A DNA stretch of 64,000 nt from Hyphomicrobiales bacterium (GTDB lineage: Bacteria; Pseudomonadota; Alphaproteobacteria; Rhizobiales; Xanthobacteraceae). The DNA is taken from NCBI GenBank assembly GCA_021732215.1, contig JAKFVL010000020.1:1-64000 (forward strand), read 5' to 3'. Shown piece after piece: positions 35,655 to 44,283 of the stretch. The stretch's first letter is position 1. Each line of letters opens with the position of its first letter. The position numbers and the translations under genes are program-made. The notes below the pieces were generated by a model. That model saw only the letters and a program-made list of their open reading frames with translations, did not search any database and was not told the origin of the DNA.

Positions 35655-38036
35655 ATGCAAGATCACGTCTCTCGCCCCTCCGTCGAGAATTCTATTGCAG
35701 CGCAAAAGAATGCCGTCGGGCAGCCGGTCCGGCGCAAGGAGGACGACACGCTGGTACGAGGCAAGGGCCAATACACCGATGATTTCAGCCTGCCGGACCA
35801 GGCCTATGCGTGGATCGTTCGCAGTTCTCATCCGCACGGCATCATCAAGGGCATCGACACCAAGGCTGCCCGCGCCATGCCAGGAGTGCTCGGTGTGTGG
35901 ACCGGACACGATTTCGCCAAGGCCGACTACGGCCCCTACACCTGCGCGATTCCGCTGAAGAGCCGCGACGGCTCGTCGCTGCTGCAGACCAATCGCATCG
36001 CGCTGATGACCGACAAGGTCCGCTTTGTCGGCGATCCGGTCGCCTTCGTCGTTGCCGAAACGGCGACGCAGGCGCGCGATGCGGCCGAAGCGGTCGTGCT
36101 CGACATCGAGCCGCTGCCGGCGGTGACCTCTGCCGAGGAAGCCGCGAAACCCGGCGCGCCGCAGCTCTACGATCACATCCCGAACAACACCGCGCTCTCA
36201 TTCTACTCCGGCGACACCGAGAAAGTGGCCGCCGCATTCAAATCCGCCGCGCATGTCACGAGCCTCGACATTATCAACACGCGCCTTGTGGTCGCGGCGA
36301 TGGAGCCGCGGGCCGCGCTCGCATCCTACGACAAGACATCCGACCGGTTGACGATCCAGGTGCCGACGCAAGGGGTAGCAGGCAACAAGCTCAACCTCGC
36401 CAAGAACATCATGAAGGTCGCGCCGGAAAAGCTGCGGCTGATCACGTCGAATGTCGGCGGCTCTTTCGGCATGAAGAACGTTAACTATCCCGAATACGTC
36501 TGCATCCTGCATGCCGCAAAGGAGCTGGGCCGTCCGGTGAAGTGGACCGACGAGCGGTCGACCAGCTTCCTGTCCGACAGCCACGGCCGCGCGCAGGACG
36601 TGCGCGCCGAACTCGCACTCGACAAGGAGGGTAATTTCCTTGCCATCCGCGTCACCGGCTACGGCAATCTCGGCGCCTACATCACCGGCGTCGGACCGCT
36701 GCCGCTGTCGCTGAATATCCCGAAGAATATCGCCAGCGTCTACAAGACGCCGCTGATCGAGGCCGACATCAAGTGCGTCTTGACCAACACCACGCTGATG
36801 GGCGCCTATCGCGGCGCGGGCCGCCCCGAAGCCAATTACTTTCTCGAACGCCTGATCGATCGCGCGGCAACCGAGATGGGGATCGACCGCATCGCGTTGC
36901 GCAGGCGCAACATGGTGAAGCCATCGCAGATCCCGTTCGCGGCCGCGAGCGGGATGAACTACGACAGCGGCGATTTCCCCGCGGTGCTCACCGACGCGCT
37001 TAAGCTCGGCGATTATCAGGGCTTCGCCAAGCGCAAGCGCGACAGCAAGAAGAATGGCAAGCTGCGCGGCATCGCGGTCGGCTCGTATCTGGAAGTCACC
37101 GCACCCCCGGGCGCTGAACTCGGCAAGCTCGAATTCAACGCCGACGATACCGTGACGCTGGTCACCGGCACGCTCGACTACGGGCAAGGCCATGCCACGC
37201 CGTTCTCGCAGGTGCTGTCCGATCGCCTCGGGATTCCGTTCGACAGCATTCATCTGCATCAGGCCGACAGCGACCGCGTTCATAACGGCAACGGCACCGG
37301 CGGTTCACGCTCGATCACAGCGAGCGGCATGGCGATCGTGGAGGCCTCCGCGCTCGTGGTCGAGAAGGGCAAGAAGGCCGCGTCGTTTGTGCTGGAGGCC
37401 GCCGAAGCCGATATCGAGTTCAAGGCCGGCCGATTTTCCATCGCCGGCACCGATCGCGGCATCGGCATCATGGAACTGGCGAAGAAGCTGCGCGACGACG
37501 CGCCGAAAGGCGACGATGTCCCCGCCTCGCTCGACGTCGATCACGTCACCGCACCGGTGCCATCGACGTTCCCGAACGGCTGCCACGTCGCAGAAGTCGA
37601 GATCGATCCCGACACCGGCGTGGTGCAGGTGGTGCGTTATTCGGGCGTCAACGATTTCGGCGTGGTGGTCAACCCCATGATCGTCGCCGGACAGATTCAT
37701 GGCGGCGTCGCGCAGGGCATCGGTCAGGCGCTGATGGAGGCCGTCTCATACGACGAGAGCGGTCAGCCGATCACCGGCTCGTTCATGGATTATGCGATGC
37801 CGCGCGCTGGCGACATTCCGCTGATCGAGACCGGCGATCATCCGGTGCCGGCGACCAGCAATCCGCTCGGCACCAAAGGCTGCGGCGAAGCCGGCTGCGC
37901 CGGCAGCCTCTCGACCATCGTCAACGCGGTGCTCGACGCGCTGTCAGATTACGGCGTCACCCACATCGACATGCCGCTGACATCCGAGCGCGTCTGGCGG
38001 GCGATCCAGAACGCAAAGCAGGCGAAGGCATCTTAG
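35655..38036 (+). CDS. Xanthine-dehydrogenase-family molybdopterin-binding subunit (orphan)
   Basis: About 793 residues of the CoxL/XdhB/aldehyde-oxidase large subunit: VGQPVRRKEDDTLVRGKGQY, Mo-pterin blocks LITSNVGGSFGMKNVNYPEY, MGAYRGAGRPEANYFLERLI, GNGTGGSRSITASG and the active-site Glu region LGTKGCGEAGCAGS. The AYRGAGRPE motif is typical of xanthine/aldehyde-type enzymes rather than CO dehydrogenase (AYRCSFR). No 2Fe-2S or FAD subunit gene is next to it, so partners must be elsewhere or absent. ATG at 35655 is preferred; the frame is open upstream to 35496 without conservation. Confidence 0.9.
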   Translation: MQDHVSRPSVENSIAAQKNAVGQPVRRKEDDTLVRGKGQYTDDFSLPDQAYAWIVRSSHPHGIIKGIDTKAARAMPGVLGVWTGHDFAKADYGPYTCAIPLKSRDGSSLLQTNRIALMTDKVRFVGDPVAFVVAETATQARDAAEAVVLDIEPLPAVTSAEEAAKPGAPQLYDHIPNNTALSFYSGDTEKVAAAFKSAAHVTSLDIINTRLVVAAMEPRAALASYDKTSDRLTIQVPTQGVAGNKLNLAKNIMKVAPEKLRLITSNVGGSFGMKNVNYPEYVCILHAAKELGRPVKWTDERSTSFLSDSHGRAQDVRAELALDKEGNFLAIRVTGYGNLGAYITGVGPLPLSLNIPKNIASVYKTPLIEADIKCVLTNTTLMGAYRGAGRPEANYFLERLIDRAATEMGIDRIALRRRNMVKPSQIPFAAASGMNYDSGDFPAVLTDALKLGDYQGFAKRKRDSKKNGKLRGIAVGSYLEVTAPPGAELGKLEFNADDTVTLVTGTLDYGQGHATPFSQVLSDRLGIPFDSIHLHQADSDRVHNGNGTGGSRSITASGMAIVEASALVVEKGKKAASFVLEAAEADIEFKAGRFSIAGTDRGIGIMELAKKLRDDAPKGDDVPASLDVDHVTAPVPSTFPNGCHVAEVEIDPDTGVVQVVRYSGVNDFGVVVNPMIVAGQIHGGVAQGIGQALMEAVSYDESGQPITGSFMDYAMPRAGDIPLIETGDHPVPATSNPLGTKGCGEAGCAGSLSTIVNAVLDALSDYGVTHIDMPLTSERVWRAIQNAKQAKAS

Positions 38037-38063
38037 TTCACGCTGTGCTCAACAAACACCTGC

Positions 38064-38153
38064 CGTCATGGCCGGGTTTATCCCGGCCATCCACGTCTTT
38101 CTCTCGGAGATGCCGCAAAGACGTGGATGCCCGCGACAAGCGCGGGCATGACG
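38064..38153. repeat. Palindromic repeat (CGTCATGGCCGGG type)
   Basis: CGTCATGGCCGGGTTTATCC at the left and GCGGGCATGACG at the right, with internal ACGTCTTT/AAAGACGT arms. Sits between convergent genes. Nearly the same element recurs at 46017-46105. Confidence 0.75.
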
Positions 38154-38165
38154 AGGCAGAAAAGA

Positions 38166-38960
38166 TCATGCCGCCGCCTGTTCCCGTGGCTGATAGATCG
38201 CCGTGTGCTGGCAATACGCCGCTGGCACAACGCCATTGGCGACGATGACGCCGTCAAGCTCGACGAACTTGTGGCCCTTCTTGTCGTAGTTGCCGGTCAC
38301 CTTGGCACGCACCGTCAACACATCGCCGACTTTCGCCGCCGCCAGATGGCGCATCGTGCTGCCGACATGAATCCACGGCCCCAGAATGGCGTTCTCCATC
38401 AGCGCCCAGTTCAAGGTGCGCAGCAGCGTTCCCGGATGCACCAGCTTGTCGCGCGCGAAAAGCGTATCGCTTTCCCGCACATCCTTGAGGTACTGCGCGG
38501 CGAGCTCATCGCTCAGTGTATAAGGCGGAATGCCGAGCCAGGCATCCTGCCTGTAGGAATCGCCATCCACCGGCTTGCGCTCGCGCACGACAGCGGCGTC
38601 CTGAAACTTGTCCAGCTCGATTGCCGGTTTGCTCGCCGGCATCGACGCGCTGCCGGTGGCGCAGAGTTCGCCGCGGCTTTCCGCGCGCAACGACAATCCA
38701 TTCGCGGTTTCCTCGGCCCTCACCGTGACCTGATCGCCGTCATAGACCGGCTTGAGAAACCGGCCGTCCATCAATCCGCCCTCGAGAAAGGCCCGGCCCC
38801 ATTTCGCAACCGGCATGTGGCTCATGTAGGCAAACACGTCGACGCCCGGAACCAGCGCACCGGCGAAGCCATAGCGTCGCGCCACGCTGTCGTCGTGCAT
38901 CTTGTTTTCGGATTGCTTCGCCAGATTGTAGGCGGAGACAGTATAGGTCTCGATCGGCAT
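38166..38960 (-). CDS. MaoC-like hotdog-fold protein
   Basis: About 264 residues with two hotdog halves. The N-terminal half (YTVSAYNLAKQSENKMHDDS, then FAGALVPGVDVFAYM) and the C-terminal half (KVGDVLTVRAKVTGNYDKKG, FVELDGVIVANG) resemble MaoC/FAS1-type hydratases or acyl-CoA binding proteins. The canonical D-x4-H hydratase pair is not obvious in the usual spacing, so activity is uncertain. ATG at 38960. Confidence 0.7.
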   Translation of the reverse strand: MPIETYTVSAYNLAKQSENKMHDDSVARRYGFAGALVPGVDVFAYMSHMPVAKWGRAFLEGGLMDGRFLKPVYDGDQVTVRAEETANGLSLRAESRGELCATGSASMPASKPAIELDKFQDAAVVRERKPVDGDSYRQDAWLGIPPYTLSDELAAQYLKDVRESDTLFARDKLVHPGTLLRTLNWALMENAILGPWIHVGSTMRHLAAAKVGDVLTVRAKVTGNYDKKGHKFVELDGVIVANGVVPAAYCQHTAIYQPREQAAA

Positions 38961-39074
38961 CGGGCGTCCTCGATCTTCTTGGCTGTTGTGCCGTGAGCCT
39001 ACGCAAAGATCGTGAAGCTGCAAGCCGCCAATTGGCCTCGCAAATCTCTCCCCGGTGCGCTAGACGCTGCCGCA

Positions 39075-39545
39075 ATGTCCGAGCCCTCCCCGACCCGAAT
39101 CTATGTCGATGCCGACGCCTGCCCGGTGAAGGATGAAATTTACCGCGTGGCCGCGCGCCACAACCTGCCGGTGAGCGTGGTTGCGGGAAACTTTATTCGC
39201 GTTCCGGACGATCCGCTGATCGAGCGCGTTGCCGCGGGCTCCGGGATGGATGCGGCGGATGACTGGATTGCGGAACGCACTGGACCTGCCGACATCGTCA
39301 TCACGTCCGACATCCCGCTCGCCAGCCGCTGCGTCAAAAAGGGATCGGCCGTGCTGGCGCCGACCGGCAAGGCGTTTACCGAGGATTCCATCGGCATGGC
39401 GCTGGCGGTACGCAACCTGATGACGGATCTGCGCGAGACCGGTGAGGTCACCGGCGGCCCGCGCGGGTTCTCGCCGCGCGACCGTTCGGCGTTTCTCGCC
39501 GCGCTGGATCAAACCATCCGCCGCATCCAGCGCGCGCGGGCCTGA
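39075..39545 (+). CDS. YaiI/YqxD (DUF188) family protein
   Basis: 156 residues: [20 protein letters not shown] with the family's DADACPVK core, [39 protein letters not shown] and [19 protein letters not shown]188 has a PIN-like fold and may be a nuclease, but activity is not established. ATG at 39075 fits family length. The ABC-F gene follows 9 bp after its stop on the same strand. Confidence 0.9.
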   Translation: MSEPSPTRIYVDADACPVKDEIYRVAARHNLPVSVVAGNFIRVPDDPLIERVAAGSGMDAADDWIAERTGPADIVITSDIPLASRCVKKGSAVLAPTGKAFTEDSIGMALAVRNLMTDLRETGEVTGGPRGFSPRDRSAFLAALDQTIRRIQRARA

Positions 39546-39554
39546 CGCAGCGCC

Positions 39555-41366
39555 ATGGCCCCTCCCCTGATCCAGTTGAAGGACATCGCGCTGACGTTCG
39601 GCGGAACGCCGCTGCTCGCGGGCGTCGAGATGTCCGTGTCGGCAGGCGACCGCGTCGCGCTGATCGGCCGCAATGGCTCCGGCAAGTCGACGCTGCTGAA
39701 GATCGCGGCGGGTCTGGTCGAGGCAGATCGCGGCGACCGTTTCGTGCAGCCGGGTGCAACAGTCCGCTACCTGCCGCAGGAGCCGGATTTCGGCGAGGCT
39801 CCGACGACGCTCGCCTATGTCGAGGCCGGGCTGAACGATGGCGACGACGCCTATCAGGCGCCTTATCTGCTCGAGCAGCTTGGCCTCACCGGACGGGAAG
39901 ACCCTGCACATCTGTCCGGCGGCGAAGCGCGCCGCGCGGCAATTGCGCGAACGCTTGCGCCCTCGCCCGATATTCTCCTGCTCGACGAGCCGACCAACCA
40001 TCTCGATCTCACCACCATCGAATGGCTGGAGGGCGAACTGACCCGCCGCCGCTGCGCGCTGGTGATGATCAGCCATGACCGGCGCTTCCTCTCCAATCTG
40101 TCGCGCAGCACGGTCTGGCTCGATCGCGGCAAGGCGCGGCAGATTGATCGCGGCTTCTCGGCATTCGAAGCATGGCGCGACGAGGTGCTCGAAGAGGAAG
40201 AACGCGAACAGCACAAGCTCGACCGCAAGATCGTCGCCGAGGAACACTGGCTGCGTTACGGGGTCTCGGGACGGCGCAAGCGCAACGTCAAGCGCCTCGG
40301 CAACCTCCACGCGCTGCGCGACCAGCGCCGCAATTATCGCGGCGCGACCGGACAGGCCTCGCTCGCCGCGTCCGAGGCCGATGCATCCGGCAAACTCATC
40401 ATCGAGGCGATCAAGGTCAACAAGGCGTTCGGCGAACGACCCATCGTCGACAACTTCTCGATCCGTATCCAGCGCGGCGACCGCATCGGCATCGTCGGTC
40501 CCAACGGCGCGGGCAAGACGACGCTGATCAATCTGCTCACCGGCGCGGACCCGCCAGACTCCGGCAAGATCAAGCTCGGCGCCAACCTCGAGATGGCGAC
40601 GCTGGACCAGCATCGCGAAAGCCTCGATCCGAAATCGACGCTGGCGGAAGCCATGACCGGCGGGCGCGGCGATACCGTGATGGTCGGCGGCAAGCCGCGC
40701 CATGTGATCGGATACATGAAGGACTTCCTGTTCGCGCAAGAGCAGATGCGTACGCCGCTCGAAGTACTCTCCGGCGGCGAGCGCGGACGGCTGATGCTGG
40801 CGCGGGCGCTGGCGAAGCCGTCCAATCTGCTGGTGCTGGACGAGCCGACCAACGATCTCGATCTGGAAACGCTCGATGTGCTCGAGGATATGCTCGGCGA
40901 TTATGAAGGCACCGTCATTCTGGTCAGCCACGACCGCGACTTCCTCGATCGGGTCGTCACCTCAACCATCGCGCCGGACGGCAACGGCAAGTGGATCGAA
41001 TACGCCGGTGGCTATTCGGACATGCTGGCGCAACGCGGCGCGGATCTGAAGCAGACGCCGAAACAGGCCGAGCCTGATGCGAAAAAGACGCCGCTGTCTC
41101 CCGCTGCGCCGGCACCCGCATCATCGAAGCGGCGTCTGAGCTTCAACGAGAAGCATGCGCTCGAAACATTGCCGAAGACTATGAAGACGCTCCAGGCCGT
41201 TATCGCCAAACAGCAAAAGCTGCTCGACGATCCGAAACTCTACGCCTCAGACCGCAAGGCGTTCGATGCGGCATCCGCGGCGCTGACAAAAGCCCAAGCC
41301 GAGTTGCAACAGGCCGAGGAGCGCTGGTTGGAGCTTGAAATCCTGCGCGAGGAGCTGGGGGGGTAA
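39555..41366 (+). CDS. uup: ABC-F ATPase, Uup-like
   Basis: 603 residues, no membrane domain. Two ABC ATPase modules: Walker A GRNGSGKST and GPNGAGKTT, signatures LSGGEARR and LSGGERGR, Walker B ILLLDEPTNHLD and LLVLDEPTNDLD, separated by an ABC-F linker of Arg/Lys-rich helices. The C-terminal 80 residues form an antiparallel coiled coil (NEKHALETLPKTMKTLQAVI onward), as in Uup. Acts on ribosomes or branched DNA intermediates rather than in transport. Confidence 0.93.
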   Translation: MAPPLIQLKDIALTFGGTPLLAGVEMSVSAGDRVALIGRNGSGKSTLLKIAAGLVEADRGDRFVQPGATVRYLPQEPDFGEAPTTLAYVEAGLNDGDDAYQAPYLLEQLGLTGREDPAHLSGGEARRAAIARTLAPSPDILLLDEPTNHLDLTTIEWLEGELTRRRCALVMISHDRRFLSNLSRSTVWLDRGKARQIDRGFSAFEAWRDEVLEEEEREQHKLDRKIVAEEHWLRYGVSGRRKRNVKRLGNLHALRDQRRNYRGATGQASLAASEADASGKLIIEAIKVNKAFGERPIVDNFSIRIQRGDRIGIVGPNGAGKTTLINLLTGADPPDSGKIKLGANLEMATLDQHRESLDPKSTLAEAMTGGRGDTVMVGGKPRHVIGYMKDFLFAQEQMRTPLEVLSGGERGRLMLARALAKPSNLLVLDEPTNDLDLETLDVLEDMLGDYEGTVILVSHDRDFLDRVVTSTIAPDGNGKWIEYAGGYSDMLAQRGADLKQTPKQAEPDAKKTPLSPAAPAPASSKRRLSFNEKHALETLPKTMKTLQAVIAKQQKLLDDPKLYASDRKAFDAASAALTKAQAELQQAEERWLELEILREELGG

Positions 41367-41372
41367 GCCTTC

Positions 41373-41452
41373 GTCATTGCGAGCGAAGCGAAGCTATCCA
41401 GTCACAACCTGAGGCTTGGATTGCTTCGTCGCTAACGCTCCTCGCAATGACG
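41373..41452. repeat. Palindromic repeat (CGTCATTGCGAG type)
   Basis: CGTCATTGCGAGCGAAGCGA at the left and CTCGCAATGACG at the right, with GAGGCTTGGATTGCTTCGTC inside. Located between the convergent uup and flavoprotein genes. Confidence 0.78.
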
Positions 41453-41456
41453 GCGA

Positions 41457-42686
41457 TCAATGCTTCAACCACTCCAGCGCCCCCTGGCCCGCCGCCGCCC
41501 CCGTCGCGAACGAGGCCTGCAGCAGATAGCCGCCGGTCGGCGCTTCCCAGTCGAGCATCTCGCCCGCGACGAACACGCCGGGCATACGCTTCAGCATGTA
41601 ACCCTCGTCGATCTCGTCGAACCTTACGCCGCCGGCGGTCGAGATCGCCCGCGCGATCGGCGACACGCCCACAAGCCGGAGTGGTACCGCATTGATCAAC
41701 GCGGCGAGATCGGCGGCTGACATTTCCGCGAGCTTGCGCCCCGCATGCGCTGCCGCCTCATGCATCAGCCCGATCGCAACAGGCGACAGGCCCGCAGCCT
41801 TGCGCAGAAACGTCGCAAGCGACTGCTTGCCGCGCGGCGCCGCCAGTCGCGCGGCCAAGGCATCGCTGGCAACATCAGGGCGCAATGCAATGAAAAGCAT
41901 TGCCTCGCCCGCGGTCTCGACCGCATCGCGCACAGGAGCCGCAATCGCGTACACCGCGCCGCCCTCGATGCCATCGCTGGCGATCATCGCGTCGCCGCGC
42001 ACGCTGTGTTCGCCATAGCGCAGTCGAACCGTCTTCAGCGGTTGTCCCGCGAAGCGGTCGCGGAACGTGCTCGACCAGTTGATGGTGAACCCGGAATTCG
42101 CGGGGCGCAGCGCCGATACGGCAACGTCCTTGTTGCGGAGCAATTCCGCCCACGCCCCATCCGAGCCGAGCCGCGGCCAGCTTGCCCCGCCGAGCGCCAG
42201 CACAAGCGCATCCGGCTTGACCGTCTCGCGGCCGGTCGGCGCTTCGAACACCAGCCATCCGTTGCTGTTCCAGCCGGTCCAGCGATGGCGCAGCTTGAAC
42301 GCAACGCCCGCATCGTCGAGACGGCGCAGCCAGGCGCGCAGCAACGGCGACGCCTTGAAGGTCTGCGGAAACACCCGCCCGCTAGAGCCGATGAATGTCG
42401 GTTGTCCCAGATTGGCCGACCACTCGCGCAGCATGTCCGGCGTGAACGCATCAACGGCCGCGCGCAGGTCGCTCTCCGCTGCGCCATACCGCATCATCAG
42501 CGCATCGAGCGGCTCGCTGTGGGTGAGATTCAATCCGCCGCGACCGGCCATCAGAAATTTGCGTCCCGCCGACGGCATCGCGTCGTAGATCGTCACGCGC
42601 GCGCCGCCCGCGGCCAGCGTCTCGGCGGCCATGAGACCGGCGGGGCCTGCGCCGATGATGGCGACGTTGTTTGATTGAGATGTCAT
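41457..42686 (-). CDS. HI0933/BaiN-type flavoprotein
   Basis: 409 residues. FAD-binding NVAIIGAGPAGLMAAETLAA at the N-terminus, FLMAGRGGLNLTHSEP (the family hallmark) and a C-terminal VFVAGEMLDWEAPTGGYLLQ closing the FAD site. Related proteins are NAD(P)/FAD-dependent oxidoreductases, some acting on steroids or as soluble transhydrogenase-like enzymes; the substrate is unknown. The fuller C-terminal end QASFATGAAAGQGALEWL is intact. Confidence 0.9.
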   Translation of the reverse strand: MTSQSNNVAIIGAGPAGLMAAETLAAGGARVTIYDAMPSAGRKFLMAGRGGLNLTHSEPLDALMMRYGAAESDLRAAVDAFTPDMLREWSANLGQPTFIGSSGRVFPQTFKASPLLRAWLRRLDDAGVAFKLRHRWTGWNSNGWLVFEAPTGRETVKPDALVLALGGASWPRLGSDGAWAELLRNKDVAVSALRPANSGFTINWSSTFRDRFAGQPLKTVRLRYGEHSVRGDAMIASDGIEGGAVYAIAAPVRDAVETAGEAMLFIALRPDVASDALAARLAAPRGKQSLATFLRKAAGLSPVAIGLMHEAAAHAGRKLAEMSAADLAALINAVPLRLVGVSPIARAISTAGGVRFDEIDEGYMLKRMPGVFVAGEMLDWEAPTGGYLLQASFATGAAAGQGALEWLKH

Positions 42687-42711
42687 GCGCAGGGGGTTAA
42701 CAACGATTCCT

Positions 42712-42786
42712 CGTCATTGCGAGGAGCAAAGCGACGACGCGATCCAGAAAAATGGCTGGATTGCTTCGCTAACGCCAGCAATGACG
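42712..42786. repeat. Palindromic repeat (CGTCATTGCGAG type)
   Basis: CGTCATTGCGAGGAGCAAAG at the left and GCCAGCAATGACG at the right. Lies between the flavoprotein start and the SDR stop. Confidence 0.75.
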
Positions 42787-42789
42787 GCG

Positions 42790-43707
42790 TTACAGCTTCA
42801 CGCCGCGCGCGGCCGCTGCCTGCTGGACGTATTTCATGGTCTGCGCAAACGCCTGCTCCAGCGCCTTGCCGTTGGACATATCTGAAATCTCGGCAAAGCG
42901 TGCGGCGATCGCATCGGGCGTCCATTCGGCATCCGGCAGGTTGATCCCTTCGCTTTCGACGATCCTGATGACCGCGAATGTACCGGCACCGGCGCCCATG
43001 ATCGTCTTCGTCGGAGCGTCCTCGCTCAAAAGATACAGTACCGCCGGCGTGATCGCCTCGGGCTTCATCAGCCCCAGCGCCGCGGGCGGCATCAGTTCCT
43101 CGGTCATGCGGGTCGCCGCCGTCGGCGCGATCGCGTTGACGCGGATGTTGGTCTTGCGCCCCTCCTCCGCCAGCACGTTCATCAAGCCGGCCATCGCCGC
43201 TTTCGCCGAGCCGTAATTTGCCTGACCGAAATTGCCGAACAGTCCGGACGACGACGAGGTCAGCACGATGCGTCCGTAGTTCTGCTCGCGCATGCCGGCC
43301 CACACCGCCTTGCAGCAGTTGAACGTGCCGGTGAGATGCACGCCAATCACCTTGGCGAAGTCCGCGGGCTCCATCTTGGCGAATGATTTGTCGCGCAGGA
43401 TGCCCGCGTTGGCGACAAGCGCGTCGACCTTGCCCCATTTCTCAGTCGCCTGCGCGACCATCGCGGTGACCTGCTCGAAGTCGGAGACATCCGCGCCGTT
43501 GGCAATGGCCTCGCCGCCCGCCGTCCTGATTTCCTCGACCACCGCATCCGCAGGCCCGAGAGACGCGCCTGTTCCGTCGCGCGCGCTGCCGAAATCGTTG
43601 ACCACGACCTTTGCGCCGAGACTGGCAAGCCCGAGCGCGTGGCTGCGGCCGAGCCCGTTGCCCGCGCCGGTGACGATTGCGACGCGGCCATCAAATCGGA
43701 TTGTCAT
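42790..43707 (-). CDS. SDR-family oxidoreductase (HSD17B4-like)
   Basis: 305 residues. NAD(P) loop VTGAGNGLGRSHALGLASLG, NNAG-equivalent ALVANAGILRD, catalytic Ser in VLTSSSSGLFGNFGQ and YGSAKAAMAGL with Tyr-x3-Lys. Layout, including VVNDFGSARDGTGASLGPAD, is like the dehydrogenase domain of peroxisomal multifunctional enzyme type 2, acting on 3-hydroxyacyl-CoA. Its ATG overlaps the MaoC stop by four bases, so dehydratase and dehydrogenase are coupled. Confidence 0.9.
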   Translation of the reverse strand: MTIRFDGRVAIVTGAGNGLGRSHALGLASLGAKVVVNDFGSARDGTGASLGPADAVVEEIRTAGGEAIANGADVSDFEQVTAMVAQATEKWGKVDALVANAGILRDKSFAKMEPADFAKVIGVHLTGTFNCCKAVWAGMREQNYGRIVLTSSSSGLFGNFGQANYGSAKAAMAGLMNVLAEEGRKTNIRVNAIAPTAATRMTEELMPPAALGLMKPEAITPAVLYLLSEDAPTKTIMGAGAGTFAVIRIVESEGINLPDAEWTPDAIAARFAEISDMSNGKALEQAFAQTMKYVQQAAAARGVKL

Positions 43708-44198
43708 ACGTGTTGTTCCTGTGAAGCAAAGAAGATCAAGGCGAGCCAGTCGGCGACCAGCGCCGAGCGCTTCTCCCCTTCGACCTCGACGTTCACCGCG
43801 GTGCGCGAGAGCAATTCGCCCGGCTTGCGCAGCGTCGCTTCGGTCAGCGTGAAGCGCCCGCGCACACGCGCGCCGGATTTCACCGGCGAGACGAAGCGCA
43901 GCCTGTCGAAGCCATAGTTGAATCCCATGGTCATGCCCTGCAGGCCGGGCATCACCTCATAGGACATGATGCTGAGCAGCGATAGCGTGAGAAAGCCGTG
44001 AGCCACCGTGGTGCCCATCGGGGTATCTTTTGCTTTCGCCGGATCGACATGAATGAATTGATGATCCTCGATCACATCGGCAAAGGCGTCGATGCGGCTT
44101 TGATCGACCACATGCCAGGACGACACGCCGACTTCCTTGCCAACGAGCGCGCGGTAGGCATCGACCGAGAGCGCCGGATTCCTGAAAATGTCGTTCAT
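43704..44198 (-). CDS. MaoC-family (R)-enoyl-CoA hydratase
   Basis: 164 residues of the R-hydratase type: DQSRIDAFADVIEDHQFIHV with the Asp/His pair (D-x4-H), TVAHGFLTLSLLSIM and NYGFDRLRFVSPVKSGARVR. Hydrates 2-enoyl-CoA to the R-3-hydroxyacyl-CoA. ATG at 44198 chosen by conservation. Coupled to the SDR gene and downstream of an acyl-CoA synthetase, so the three genes may activate and partly oxidise a fatty or branched acid. Confidence 0.9.
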   Translation of the reverse strand: MNDIFRNPALSVDAYRALVGKEVGVSSWHVVDQSRIDAFADVIEDHQFIHVDPAKAKDTPMGTTVAHGFLTLSLLSIMSYEVMPGLQGMTMGFNYGFDRLRFVSPVKSGARVRGRFTLTEATLRKPGELLSRTAVNVEVEGEKRSALVADWLALIFFASQEQHV

Positions 44199-44224
44199 GA
44201 GTGAAAAGGTCCTGTTTGCCAAAT

Positions 44225-44249
44225 CGTCGTCCCCGCCTTCGCGGGGACG
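44225..44249. repeat. Short hairpin (CGTCCCCGC/GCGGGGACG)
   Basis: Perfect CGTCCCCGC...GCGGGGACG stem with a CTTC loop between MaoC and the acyl-CoA synthetase gene; half of the larger repeat family at 54120-54259. Confidence 0.65.
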
Positions 44250-44283
44250 CCTCGCATAAATCGTGAGAGCGGCTCGCGCAACG

